A DNA stretch of 64,000 bases, taken from positions 868,001 to 932,000 of the forward strand of contig NZ_CP078093.1 of NCBI RefSeq assembly GCF_019203185.1. Direction: 5' to 3'. The position numbers and the translations under genes are program-made. The stretch's first letter is position 1, and each line of letters begins with the position of its first letter. The notes under the pieces are model-generated. The model made no database searches. It was given only the letters and a program-made list of their open reading frames with translations, and was not told the origin of the DNA. This document shows positions 36,180-45,447 of the stretch, one piece after another. The stretch comes from Crassaminicella indica (GTDB taxonomy: Bacteria > Bacillota > Clostridia > Peptostreptococcales > Thermotaleaceae).

Positions 36180-37600
36180 GCATTTTCAAAATAGAAATTG
36201 AAACAACATGATAGCAAAGGCTCGTTTTCGAGCTAATTTAAAATCCTATTCAAATTGTAATTTGCTAAGCAATATTTTCCTCCATAAATTCTATTATTAT
36301 GTTACCTTATTAGGCAACTTTCTTAATCTGATTTTTTATATTTAATGCAATTGTTCCTGAGATTAATACTATGCAATTTAATAATGCATGCATTTTTGCT
36401 TTTTTAATACCCTTAGATCTTATGTTATCAGTATTTAGATACTCCTTAAGCCTACTATTGCATCTTTCAACAGATGTTCTGCTATTATACTGTTTCTGCC
36501 ATTGTTTACTGGATCTTAATGGATATCCATTAAGTCTAGGATTTTCTTTGTAATTGAGTTTTAGTGTGTATCCATAATTTGAATTAGAACACCAAGTCAT
36601 TCCATGAGGGCAATTGCATCTGCCTACAGCATGAGGGCATCTAAATTTTATATAATCACTATCTTTTCTCCAATAAACTAGTTTATATCCTGCAGAGTAG
36701 ATAGGATCAAAATCTTCATCTAATCCTTCTGGTGGAGCGTAGCTTCCTCTAGGATTGTATGCAATGATTGGAATCCCTTGAAATTTATTAACTATATCGT
36801 TATAAATATAGTCATAATCATATCCAGAATCCATTGAATAATAAGTTGTATTAAAGTGGTTTTTGTAGTGATTCTTAAATTGTTTAATCAATGGTATTGC
36901 AACTGTTCCATCATGTACACTAGCTGGAGTAATTTTTATATCTAACGGTAACTCGCTTTTACAGTCACATAGAATATGCAATTTCCAGCCAAACCATCGT
37001 ATGTTATTACCGTTTGTATCTCGCTTCATACCCCAGTTAGGATGTGTTCCATCATCGATAATTTTTGATTTAGGAACCGCAGCTTCATAGCAATTTAGTT
37101 TAGTTGAATCAATAGATACATTATTTCCATCAATGATATCTTGTTCTTTAGCTTTAATAACTAAATCATGAAATAAGGTCTCTAATTCGTTTGATTCAGC
37201 TAATTTTTCTAAAAATCTACTGAAAGTTGATTCTGATGGTGTTTTTCCTAAAACTTCAAAGCCACAAGAATATCTTAAAATTGGATTTTCTTTAAGTTTT
37301 AGAACCAAATCTTTTATAGTTGGGATTCTTTCAACTTGCATTGCAAGCAAAGAGTATATTAAACATACAGGATCATAGCCTTTCGGACCTTTTTCAGAAC
37401 TTGATTTTCTAATGCTGCTAGCTAAAGTAGAAATATCTAATTGTGAGAAAATCATTTCTAATTTTGTTTCTTGTTGAAAACTAATAATTTCTTCAAAGGA
37501 AAATAAGGTTGTTTGTCGAATATACATTAAGTGGTTTCGCTCCCTTCGGGTATTAGGTTTGGTCACTTAGTATATTCGACACTGTGGGGTGAAACCCATT
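36180..37600 (-). mobile_element. Insertion sequence carrying the DDE transposase (ends not resolved)
   Basis: Single-gene element in the GC-richer region. A GCTCG-TTTT-CGAGC hairpin lies at its downstream side near 36213-36226. I could not find convincing terminal inverted repeats by eye. Confidence 0.5.
36310..37527 (-). CDS. DDE transposase (IS1182/IS5-like group)
   Basis: About 405 aa from ATG 37527 (GGGAG upstream). DUF772-type N-terminus (FSQLDISTLASSIRK, KGYDPVCLIYSLLAM), then the DDE core: SIDSTKLNCYE, KLHILCDCKSELPLDIKITPASVHDG, YYSMDSGYDYDYI, and R-T-S-V-E-R-C-N-S-R-L with the Glu. A Cys-rich CPHAVGRCNCPHG insert is present. Intact. The family label is by resemblance only. Confidence 0.85.
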   Translation of the reverse strand: MYIRQTTLFSFEEIISFQQETKLEMIFSQLDISTLASSIRKSSSEKGPKGYDPVCLIYSLLAMQVERIPTIKDLVLKLKENPILRYSCGFEVLGKTPSESTFSRFLEKLAESNELETLFHDLVIKAKEQDIIDGNNVSIDSTKLNCYEAAVPKSKIIDDGTHPNWGMKRDTNGNNIRWFGWKLHILCDCKSELPLDIKITPASVHDGTVAIPLIKQFKNHYKNHFNTTYYSMDSGYDYDYIYNDIVNKFQGIPIIAYNPRGSYAPPEGLDEDFDPIYSAGYKLVYWRKDSDYIKFRCPHAVGRCNCPHGMTWCSNSNYGYTLKLNYKENPRLNGYPLRSSKQWQKQYNSRTSVERCNSRLKEYLNTDNIRSKGIKKAKMHALLNCIVLISGTIALNIKNQIKKVA

Positions 37601-37619
37601 TTTGTATTCAAAAATATTT

Positions 37620-37829
37620 AGTAAAATCAACACTTAGAAATTATGAAATTTGCTCATTTATAATATTACTATATCATTTTTACTTAATTAATCAATATGC
37701 ACATGTGGAGTCTGTATCTGATGTTACTTTCAAACTTCTTAAATAGCATTTTCATACTTCCGATTATGTTGAGCGTAATCTTTTTCTCCATCTATCTGCC
37801 ACATTTACAACAACTAATTTCGAGTAGTT
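37620..37829. other. Non-coding, degraded sequence
   Basis: Between the transposase and the recombinase remnant. Short ORFs on the plus strand (for example 37697-37939) lack ribosome sites and run antisense to recognisable remnants. Confidence 0.4.
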
Positions 37830-37940
37830 ATTGGACTTTAACTTGTCGTGCAGTCTTATATTTTTCGTTCTGCAATATCTTCTTCACAGTTTCTGATCTC
37901 CACTTTAGACTAGAGCTGCTATCAAAAGATAAAAAATAAG
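37830..37940 (-). pseudogene. Serine recombinase fragment
   Basis: The frame reads SSSSLKWRSETVKKILQNEKYK and then is soon broken by a stop. The W-x-S-E-T-V-x-x-I-L-x-N-E-K-Y-K pattern is typical of the Recombinase domain of large serine recombinases, including Ccr-type and ICE integrases. Only this small piece is recognisable. It sits about 140 bp from an rlmH-end attachment copy. Confidence 0.5.
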
Positions 37941-38003
37941 ACTTCCAGCAGTCGGTGATTGTTAGCGAAAGTCTGGAAAGCTCTGATTTAAGACTTTCTA
38001 GAC

Positions 38004-38071
38004 CTATTTATCTTTGCGTGACATCAAGACAACTGTCTCCACGTGTGTCATATGTGGAAACATATTATAAA
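38004..38071 (-). pseudogene. C-terminal tail of a RumA/RlmCD-type 23S rRNA methyltransferase
   Basis: The frame ends MFPHMTHVETVVLMSRKDK-stop, matching the invariant tail (DMFP-T-HVETVVLLSR) of 23S rRNA uracil-5 methyltransferases. The rest of the gene is absent. The 3' end of rum genes is a known integration site for some streptococcal ICEs, so this may be a carried-over attachment end. Confidence 0.75.
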
Positions 38072-38082
38072 AAGACCGCCGT

Positions 38083-38103
38083 TACTTGTGGTACGGTTCA
38101 CCC
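38083..38103 (-). repeat. Attachment-site copy 2: RlmH C-terminal codons with different codon usage
   Basis: Minus strand GGTGAACCGTACCACAAGTAA encodes GEPYHK-stop like the native rlmH end but with TAC CAC AAG instead of TAT CAT AAA. It continues on the high-coordinate side into CCTTATTAAATAAATACATT, the same terminal sequence that follows copy 3 (one mismatch). Suggests a junction formed in another host. Confidence 0.65.
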
Positions 38104-38221
38104 TTATTAAATAAATACATTGTTTTTAGTAACCGTCAAAGATTTTCTGCCTAGTAGTTTGTACCTTACTTTGCTAGAATAACAGATAACAAAATCTATT
38201 GTATAGGAGGAGTTACCTGTT

Positions 38222-38548
38222 ATGAAGGAAGAATCACCAGCTATTGACTAGGAAGATATTTTGAATAGATTTTCTTTACATAAAGGAACTATTAGATCTT
38301 TTTGCAAAGAAAATAACATTAGCATCCATCAACTATATTACAGAAGAAAAAATATCAAAAAGAAAGATCATCAAGTATTTCATGCTATCAACATTAAAGA
38401 AAAAACTTCTAAAAACGTATCTACTACATCTACATCGTATCCAGCAAATAGTATTAAAATTGAGATAGGAAAAGCCAAAATATATATTCAAAATAATGAC
38501 AAGGCTTCTCTATCATCCGTTTTGGAAGCGATTATGAAGACATGTTAA
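38222..38548 (+). pseudogene. IS66 OrfA (TnpA) with a nonsense mutation
   Basis: Identical frame to the intact copy at 41128-41454 except that codon 10 is TAG (38249-38251) where the other has TGG. Downstream, SFCKENNISIHQLYYRRKNI is the helix-turn-helix-like accessory protein. Translation could restart internally, but the normal start is blocked. Confidence 0.85.
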
Positions 38549-38892
38549 ATATAGATAAAATAGATACAGTATACTTAGCCTGTGGGGCTACTGATCTTAG
38601 GAAAAGTATTGATGGATTAAGTATCATTGTTCAAACCCAGTTTCAGCTAGATCCTTTTGAAAAGGCATTATTTGTTTTTTGTAATAGACAGATGAATAAG
38701 CTTAAAATACTACATTTTGATGATGGATTTTGGTTATACTACCATCGCTTAGAAAGAAATAAGTTTAAATGGCCTATGTCAAAAGAAGAAGCCCTTAAAA
38801 TTACAGTAGAAGAATTAAGATGGTTGCTTAAAGGATACGAAGTAAGAACTGTTTCAAAATTTAAACCAATCAAAGGGAAAAATCATTTCTAA
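38542..38892 (+). CDS. IS66 OrfB (TnpB) accessory protein
   Basis: 116 aa. DTVYLACGATDLRKSIDGL, ALFVFCNRQMNKLKILHFD and KFKWPMSKEEALKIT are the IS66 OrfB signatures. Overlaps orfA by 7 bp (coupled). An identical copy is at 40784-41134. Required with OrfA and TnpC for IS66 transposition; role unknown. Confidence 0.92.
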   Translation: MLNIDKIDTVYLACGATDLRKSIDGLSIIVQTQFQLDPFEKALFVFCNRQMNKLKILHFDDGFWLYYHRLERNKFKWPMSKEEALKITVEELRWLLKGYEVRTVSKFKPIKGKNHF

Positions 38893-38981
38893 AAGATACC
38901 ACAAAATCAAATTGGAGCTTAAAAATTCAATGATTTTGTGGTATAATTACCTGAATTTTAATAAAAAATGAGGGTAAAAAT

Positions 38982-40580
38982 ATGAGTGATTTGTTCAACA
39001 AAAATCAGTTAGATAAAAAAACTAAAGAACTGATTTCAAAAATGGAAAAAGAAATTGCATCTAAGGATAAAGAAATTACTAATCTAAAAAATGAGTTATT
39101 CTACCTTAAAAATCAAATTTTAAATAAAAATAGAAAAATATTCGGCTCTTCTAGTGAGCAAACAAACTCAATGCAAATATCCATCTTTGATGAAGCTGAA
39201 AAATTCAGCAATTTAAAAATAGAAGAACCAACAATAGAAGAAATCACTTACAAGAGAAATAAGCCCTCTAAAAATATAGGTAAAAAAGATAATTTAGCGA
39301 ATTTAGAAAAAGTAGTGATTGAACATAAATTAGATGAAAATGAACAAGTCTGCGAAAAATGCTCATCAGATTTAGTAGTTATAGGGAAGAAATCAAAAGA
39401 GATTCTGAAAATAATTCCAGCAAAATTATATGTAGAAGAGCATATAATCTATAGCTATGCCTGTAAATCCTGTGAAAAAAGAGATGATCAGGCAAATATT
39501 ATAACAACAAAAGCTCCTAGTACCTTACTATATAAAAGTATGGCATCAAATGAGATACTTAGTCATGTGATCAATTTAAAGTATCAGTATGCGATGCCTT
39601 TATACAGGCAAGAATCATACTTTAAAATGATGGGAGCAAAGCTTTCAAGACAAACCTTATCAAATTGGATCATAAAATCGGCAAATGCACTCATACCTAT
39701 TTATGACCTTATGAAAGAAGAGCTTGTAAAAAGAGACTATATTCAAGCTGATGAAACCACCCTTCGGGTAATAGATGATAAGGGAAAAGATTCAAAGAAA
39801 AAGAAATATATGTGGCTTTATAAATCTCCAAGCAAAAAAGCCCCAATAGTCCTTTATGACTATCAAAAGACAAGGTCAGGTTCTTGCCCTAAGAACTTTC
39901 TAAAAGATTTTGCTGGGGTTATTCAAACAGATGGTTATACAGGTTATAATCAGATTGAAAATGTAAAAAGGATATATTGTCTAGCTCACATAAGAAGAAA
40001 ATTTCATGAAATTATAGTAAATCTAAATGAAGAAGCCCTAAAAGAATCAAGAGCATTAATAGGGTTTAATTATTGTGCCAAGCTTTATAAAATCGAAAAA
40101 AAGCTTAGAGAAGAGCATAGTGAAAAAGAAGATTACTATAATATACGTTATAAAACAAGACTTGAAAAATCTAAGCCAATAATAGAAGAATTTATGAATT
40201 ATGTAGATAGAGAAATAAAAGATGCAGTGCTTAGAAGTCCACTAGGAAAAGTGCTAGAATACACAAAGAAACTTTTACCAAATTTCTTTATCTTTTTAGA
40301 AAATGGAACACTTGAAATAGATAATAATGGAGCTGAAAGATCCATAAAGCCATTTGTAATAGGTCGTAAAAACTGGCTCTTTTCAGCATCATCAAAAGGA
40401 GCAGATTCAAGTGCACTGCTTTATAGTATTATAGAAACAGCAAAGCTTAATCACCTAGCAGTAGAAAAATATCTACTATACTTAATGGATGAATTATCAA
40501 AGCTTCAAAACAAAGATAAATCATCTTTATCAAAACTTCTTCCTTGGGCCAGTGAAATCCCAAAAGAACTAAAAATTTAA
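38982..40580 (+). CDS. IS66 transposase TnpC
   Basis: 532 aa. N-terminal coiled coil (about 10-55), Cys motif CEKCSSDLVVIGKKSKE (zinc-finger-like), then DDE_Tnp_IS66: YIQADETTLRVID (Asp), FAGVIQTDGYTGYNQI (Asp), IDNNGAERSIKPFVIGRKNWLFS (Glu). C-terminal IS66 tail LPWASEIPKEL. Intact. Confidence 0.93.
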   Translation: MSDLFNKNQLDKKTKELISKMEKEIASKDKEITNLKNELFYLKNQILNKNRKIFGSSSEQTNSMQISIFDEAEKFSNLKIEEPTIEEITYKRNKPSKNIGKKDNLANLEKVVIEHKLDENEQVCEKCSSDLVVIGKKSKEILKIIPAKLYVEEHIIYSYACKSCEKRDDQANIITTKAPSTLLYKSMASNEILSHVINLKYQYAMPLYRQESYFKMMGAKLSRQTLSNWIIKSANALIPIYDLMKEELVKRDYIQADETTLRVIDDKGKDSKKKKYMWLYKSPSKKAPIVLYDYQKTRSGSCPKNFLKDFAGVIQTDGYTGYNQIENVKRIYCLAHIRRKFHEIIVNLNEEALKESRALIGFNYCAKLYKIEKKLREEHSEKEDYYNIRYKTRLEKSKPIIEEFMNYVDREIKDAVLRSPLGKVLEYTKKLLPNFFIFLENGTLEIDNNGAERSIKPFVIGRKNWLFSASSKGADSSALLYSIIETAKLNHLAVEKYLLYLMDELSKLQNKDKSSLSKLLPWASEIPKELKI

Positions 40581-40783
40581 CTTAAAAAAGATTAATCCAG
40601 TAAGAGATAATTCTGCTACTGGATTAAATTTTATCAGGTATTAAATTTATTTTCTATGCATCTATTTTTTGACGGATACGAACAAATCACTCATGTTTTT
40701 ACCCTCATTTTTTATTAAAATTCAGGTAATTATACCACAAAATCATTGAATTTTTAAGCTCCAATTTGATTTTGTGGTATCTT

Positions 40784-41134
40784 TTAGAAATGATTTTTCC
40801 CTTTGATTGGTTTAAATTTTGAAACAGTTCTTACTTCGTATCCTTTAAGCAACCATCTTAATTCTTCTACTGTAATTTTAAGGGCTTCTTCTTTTGACAT
40901 AGGCCATTTAAACTTATTTCTTTCTAAGCGATGGTAGTATAACCAAAATCCATCATCAAAATGTAGTATTTTAAGCTTATTCATCTGTCTATTACAAAAA
41001 ACAAATAATGCCTTTTCAAAAGGATCTAGCTGAAACTGGGTTTGAACAATGATACTTAATCCATCAATACTTTTCCTAAGATCAGTAGCCCCACAGGCTA
41101 AGTATACTGTATCTATTTTATCTATATTTAACAT
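40784..41134 (-). CDS. IS66 OrfB, second copy
   Basis: 116 aa, same sequence as the protein encoded at 38542-38892. It belongs to the truncated element and lacks its own tnpC, but could act in trans with the complete copy. Confidence 0.9.
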   Translation of the reverse strand: MLNIDKIDTVYLACGATDLRKSIDGLSIIVQTQFQLDPFEKALFVFCNRQMNKLKILHFDDGFWLYYHRLERNKFKWPMSKEEALKITVEELRWLLKGYEVRTVSKFKPIKGKNHF

Positions 41135-41454
41135 GTCTTCATAATCGCTTCCAAAACGGATGATAGAGAAGCCTTGTCATTATTTTGAATATATATTTTG
41201 GCTTTTCCTATCTCAATTTTAATACTATTTGCTGGATACGATGTAGATGTAGTAGATACGTTTTTAGAAGTTTTTTCTTTAATGTTGATAGCATGAAATA
41301 CTTGATGATCTTTCTTTTTGATATTTTTTCTTCTGTAATATAGTTGATGGATGCTAATGTTATTTTCTTTGCAAAAAGATCTAATAGTTCCTTTATGTAA
41401 AGAAAATCTATTCAAAATATCTTCCCAGTCAATAGCTGGTGATTCTTCCTTCAT
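41128..41454 (-). CDS. IS66 OrfA, second copy, intact
   Basis: 108 aa starting MKEESPAIDWEDILNRF. Here codon 10 is TGG, so it can replace the OrfA lost by nonsense mutation in the complete element. Overlaps orfB by 7 bp. AGGAGG-type site before the ATG. Confidence 0.9.
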   Translation of the reverse strand: MKEESPAIDWEDILNRFSLHKGTIRSFCKENNISIHQLYYRRKNIKKKDHQVFHAINIKEKTSKNVSTTSTSYPANSIKIEIGKAKIYIQNNDKASLSSVLEAIMKTC

Positions 41455-41555
41455 AACAGGTAACTCCTCCTATACAATAGATTTTGTTATCTGTTATTCT
41501 AGCAAAGTAAGGTACAAACTACTAGGCAGAAAATCTTTGACGGTTACATAAATAT

Positions 41556-41690
41556 AGCTGAAATATTAGTTTTTAACTAATGTTTCAGCTGTAAATTTTA
41601 ACCCTCATATTTTTGTATTTTACCTATTATTTTAATTTTTAAGCATAAAAAAACATTTATTCTTCTATTATTAAAAAAATAAATGCTTTT
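41556..41690. other. Two hairpins in the IS66-defence spacer
   Basis: AGCTGAAATATTAGTT / AACTAATGTTTCAGCT (41556-41590), a near-perfect 16-bp stem without a T tract, and CATTTATT / AATAAATG with flanking A/T runs (about 41645-41690), a plausible bidirectional terminator. Confidence 0.5.
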
Positions 41691-41769
41691 CTTAATTACA
41701 TCTTTTTCTTTATTTTTCATTTAATACCACATGTATTTGAGAATTGAAAATTCCAATTTTCACTGAACA

Positions 41770-41931
41770 TAAACAATTTTGCTATTACAGATAGCGTTCT
41801 CGAAGTTCGCGATCGCGCCTTACTCATACTCCACTTATAACTCCATAGCCATCATACATCCGTACTTGCGCAACACCTAGTCCTAAGATTGGCATGTCGC
41901 TAACTCGCGTATTAGATGAAAGATTAAATGA
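41770..41931. other. GC-richer non-coding stretch at the end of the defence-like block
   Basis: Unlike its AT-rich surroundings, this contains GTTCGCGATCGCGCC and similar sequence. The minus strand has a short open piece MPILGLGVAQVRMYDGYG that soon stops. Probably a fragment from a different source. Confidence 0.4.
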
Positions 41932-43218
41932 TTATGCTCTATTAATAATGCTGTACAGTTCACAGATTTTTTCATCAATTATCTTGTCAATTTTTTTCTT
42001 ATTCTCGTTGAATCTCATCACACGTTCTTTTTTATTATTTGGATCTTGAAAAATATCCAAAACCGTTGAACAACCCTTTTTATTGAAAAAATCAATACTT
42101 GAACTATTTGTATAAGGAACAATTGAAGATTCCTTTTTGTTTATAACTACACCTTTTGCCTTAAACTTGCCTAATACTTTGCGTAAGTTTTCATCGAAAG
42201 TTAAGAAAACAGGTATAGAGAATTCTGCTTTATCATTATCTATAATAAACCTTTCCATCACTCTAGTAGCCTGAAAATCCCATGCTATATTACTTATTTC
42301 CTTCTTCAATTGAGGATGACTTTTACCTCTCTGTATATATTTAAATATCTGATAATGACCTTTATTTTCAAAATAATCAAATGCAATCCTACTTTCTCGT
42401 TCATAAAAAATACCAATTTCGTCATAACAATATTTTATAAAATCAGGCATTTTGTTTTTTGCAGATTTTTTACTCTTCATGCCAACAATTAACATGCCTA
42501 TTATCATTACCATCAATATTTTTTTCTGGACTATCGTTGATTCTAATACTTCCTTTCCTCTATGTGAATTATAGAATCCATTTATAATCTCATCAGCAAA
42601 TATATACGCTTCACTCTCACTTATTGTAAATTCTATTTTTCCTGTTGATTTATAAATATTTTTATCAATACTTTTAAACAATTCTAAATTAACAAGATTT
42701 TTATAGAACTTTCCTATATCATCTTCTCTTGTCTTCTTATCCTTGCCTTTCGCCAAATATACATTTTCATAGTTTTCTAATAAGTAGAAGTAATAATCAT
42801 AGTTAATATCTTCTTTGAGCAAAATATCAATTGTATTGTAAAACCTATAATCTGTAGTCACTTTAGAAGAATCATTTAAAAAATCATTTATATATCTAGT
42901 AAAATTCGAATCAAATGATACTGAGTGATCAATAGTAAAAGTATAACTTCCTAAACCTGCATTTTTCATTTCTTCAAAAACACTTTTACTTAGAAAATAA
43001 AAATTGCTAGATTGAAAATATGGTTCAAAATATGTTGCTTCTCTATTTAATATTTTTTGTAACTTGTCATTTAAAAGAATATTGGTACCTTCATCTAAAC
43101 ACGTTTGAATTGAATACTCACTATAATCTCCTAAAATGCTTGTCCATCCACTATACACATCAGATGGTGTTTTTGAATAAATTAATTCATATAAAGCATA
43201 CAAGATTTTTTCGCTCAT
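41932..43218 (-). CDS. Unknown 428-aa protein of the island
   Basis: No family recognised. Mostly soluble, with one hydrophobic stretch (ILMVMIIGMLIVGMK, about 233-247). Near the C-terminus the pattern IAWDFQATRVMERF followed by IPVFLTFDENLRKVL, and the early IDHSVSFDSNF, place acidic residues in a way reminiscent of PIN-like nucleases; this is only an impression. Last gene of the minus-strand block, 174 bp after the DUF4365-TPR gene. AT-rich like its neighbours. Confidence 0.55.
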   Translation of the reverse strand: MSEKILYALYELIYSKTPSDVYSGWTSILGDYSEYSIQTCLDEGTNILLNDKLQKILNREATYFEPYFQSSNFYFLSKSVFEEMKNAGLGSYTFTIDHSVSFDSNFTRYINDFLNDSSKVTTDYRFYNTIDILLKEDINYDYYFYLLENYENVYLAKGKDKKTREDDIGKFYKNLVNLELFKSIDKNIYKSTGKIEFTISESEAYIFADEIINGFYNSHRGKEVLESTIVQKKILMVMIIGMLIVGMKSKKSAKNKMPDFIKYCYDEIGIFYERESRIAFDYFENKGHYQIFKYIQRGKSHPQLKKEISNIAWDFQATRVMERFIIDNDKAEFSIPVFLTFDENLRKVLGKFKAKGVVINKKESSIVPYTNSSSIDFFNKKGCSTVLDIFQDPNNKKERVMRFNENKKKIDKIIDEKICELYSIINRA

Positions 43219-43392
43219 ACAATCCCTCCATTTAATCTCTCGTCTAACGTTTCTAGAATGTTACAAACAGTCCACATGCTTTTTGCGGACTGTTTGCAAA
43301 TGCTATATTATATGATGTTTAGAACCAATCCTCTGTAACAATCACTTATTCAATATTATACAATTTACTTTCAAAGAAATCTTCGTTCTCTA

Positions 43393-45447
43393 TTATATCT
43401 CAAACTCAATATTGTAAATATCTTTTATAGTAATATTCTCAATAATACCATCAACAAAGGATGTAAAAGTTAAACTTACTGGCAAATTGTATTCTCTAGT
43501 ATTTCTAACCCCTTGTAATGTTTTAATATTATCAGTATTCATAATTCCACTAAGAGTATATGTTCCTAAAAATACATGAAAACTTATCTCTCCTGTTAAC
43601 CTTTTGAAAATTTTAATAGAAACTATTCCTGATTCATCACGGAATGTACTAAAACTTCCATTATATGATTTGTCTTCATATTCAATATTTAATTTTTCAA
43701 TGTCTGAATGTTTATATTCTATCTTCAACTGTCTTATGACTTCTCTTTTTATTTTTTTGAAATAGTCTTGATCCTCAATACTATAGGCAACAAGTCTACA
43801 TAATGAAATCCCTAGTTCTTCAGAGTCAGAACTAACAAAAAACCACATCCCTCTTGTATTGTTTTTCGTTTTTTGTTTATTATTTTTATTCCTAATAAAA
43901 ATGCTACTCTCATTAGTATTTTTTAGATTCTCTAAAGAATTTTTTAAAATTACATCTCTCTCAATGTCTTCTTGATCTAAATCTTTTCCAATAGCTCTTA
44001 AGCTTGGTATTCTATTAAACAACGCGAATTCTGAAATACTAGTTATTTTTATATCATTGTTATTTAGATTTAGTGTAATTATATATGCACATTCATAACC
44101 AATATCAGTAATATTAATTTCATGATTCTGAGCGTCAAATTGGTTTATAGATAGTGAAAAATGCTTCAATGCATTGGTCTTATCCCCCAATCTACAATAT
44201 AATAAAGCAATATTGCTATGGCATATTTTGCACTCAGTATCGTTAATAAGTGCATTCTGAAAGTAATTCATGGAGTCTTCGTTCTCATTTAAATCTTTTA
44301 ACAATGTAGCTAGATTAATAAAAGCTTCATTTCTTTTTTGTGAGATTGCAATGGCATTTACATAACATTCCTTAGCTTCTTCTATTCTAAATAGTGAAGC
44401 TAGTAGGATTCCTTTATTGATATATGCATCATAGAACTTATTGTTTATATGTATTGCTTTATCATAGAATTCCAAAGCTAATTCTACTTCATTAGCAGAA
44501 ACATAGCATATTGCTATATTAAAATATATTTTAGCATTTTCTTGAATCTCAATAGACCTTTCAAATGCTTTAATTGATTTTTGATGTCTTTTCATACAGT
44601 AATATAGTAATCCCAAACTATTCCATATATGAGAACACTTACTATTTAATGATATTGCTTTGTTGAGAAATTCCTCAGCTCCTCTGTAATTTCCGATACT
44701 AGCAAGATAATTCCCAAACAACTCATAAGTTTCAGCCCTATTTGGATGTTCAATGTATAATTTATTAACAATTTCAGAAACTGTATCAATCTCACAAATA
44801 TTTAATGCACAGACCCCAGCATTATACTTCAACCAAAAATTACTCTGAAATGTTTCTGTTAAACTCATAAATATGTCATAAGCATTTTCATATTCATTTT
44901 TTTTAACAGATTCATAAGCTTTGTTGATTTTATTTTCCATTTCACCTGTAATCTCACTATCTAAATCTGTAAACCCAATCTCACTTAAAGTATCTGAAAA
45001 ACTTGCGATATTCGTTGACAATCGGTGGTAATACCTAGACAAAATTATTGCTAAATCAGCTAATGCACTCTCATTAAACAGTGATTTTGTACTAACCTGT
45101 ATTAAAGTATCTTCTGCGTTATCAACCCTTGTCCAATATAGTGACTTATTAGCATCATCATATACTACTAAGATTACTGGACGTCCACTACTTGCCCAAT
45201 GATCTAAATTTTCTTGTGTTACAGTAATAGAGGTAGTATTTTTTTTAGTAATATAAGGTTTTGTTCGAGATTTTAACTGTACACTAATTCTTTTCTTAGG
45301 TACATTGACATGTGCCAACTCAATATCACCATCAATACCCTTATCATGATCTTTCTCATTCCTAAACAATATTCCGAGTTCACTACAAACATATGTAAAA
45401 TACCCTGTTCCTCGTTGATCCACTAATCTGTTATTTTCTTTTGTCAT
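43393..45447 (-). CDS. DUF4365 domain plus TPR-repeat protein
   Basis: 684 aa. The N-terminus (about 10-130) is DUF4365: GTGYFTYVCSELGILFR, DKGIDGDIELAHV, ISVQLKSRTKPY and PVILVVYDD. The D-x-D/E...Q-x-K arrangement suggests a PD-(D/E)XK nuclease-like fold. Residues about 175-400 are tetratricopeptide repeats (NSLGLLYYCMKRHQKSIKAF, NIAICYVSANEVELALEFY). The C-terminal 200 residues are unassigned. DUF4365 proteins occur in defence islands; the combination suggests a nuclease effector with a TPR sensing or scaffold part. Confidence 0.75.
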   Translation of the reverse strand: MTKENNRLVDQRGTGYFTYVCSELGILFRNEKDHDKGIDGDIELAHVNVPKKRISVQLKSRTKPYITKKNTTSITVTQENLDHWASSGRPVILVVYDDANKSLYWTRVDNAEDTLIQVSTKSLFNESALADLAIILSRYYHRLSTNIASFSDTLSEIGFTDLDSEITGEMENKINKAYESVKKNEYENAYDIFMSLTETFQSNFWLKYNAGVCALNICEIDTVSEIVNKLYIEHPNRAETYELFGNYLASIGNYRGAEEFLNKAISLNSKCSHIWNSLGLLYYCMKRHQKSIKAFERSIEIQENAKIYFNIAICYVSANEVELALEFYDKAIHINNKFYDAYINKGILLASLFRIEEAKECYVNAIAISQKRNEAFINLATLLKDLNENEDSMNYFQNALINDTECKICHSNIALLYCRLGDKTNALKHFSLSINQFDAQNHEINITDIGYECAYIITLNLNNNDIKITSISEFALFNRIPSLRAIGKDLDQEDIERDVILKNSLENLKNTNESSIFIRNKNNKQKTKNNTRGMWFFVSSDSEELGISLCRLVAYSIEDQDYFKKIKREVIRQLKIEYKHSDIEKLNIEYEDKSYNGSFSTFRDESGIVSIKIFKRLTGEISFHVFLGTYTLSGIMNTDNIKTLQGVRNTREYNLPVSLTFTSFVDGIIENITIKDIYNIEFEI

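Larger units (their letters stand above)
38129..40679 (+). mobile_element. Complete IS66-family element
   Basis: Terminal inverted repeats GTAACCGTCAAA at 38129 and GTATCCGTCAAA read inward from 40679. Three genes orfA, orfB, tnpC in the IS66 order. It starts only 7-8 bp beyond the terminal sequence of island segment B. An inverted 868-bp copy of its left part abuts its right end. Confidence 0.9.
40680..41547 (-). mobile_element. Truncated inverted copy of the IS66 left end (868 bp)
   Basis: Mirror image of 38129-38996, of the same length, with only a few differences seen (TGG for TAG in orfA; one change before the tnpC start). It stops after five codons of tnpC exactly where the complete element's right terminus begins. 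Together they form an 868-bp inverted repeat around tnpC. Confidence 0.92.

Noticed and set aside
37697-37939. 80-aa plus-strand ORF
   Set aside because: No ribosome site, hydrophobic random-like sequence, and it runs antisense to a recognisable serine-recombinase fragment.
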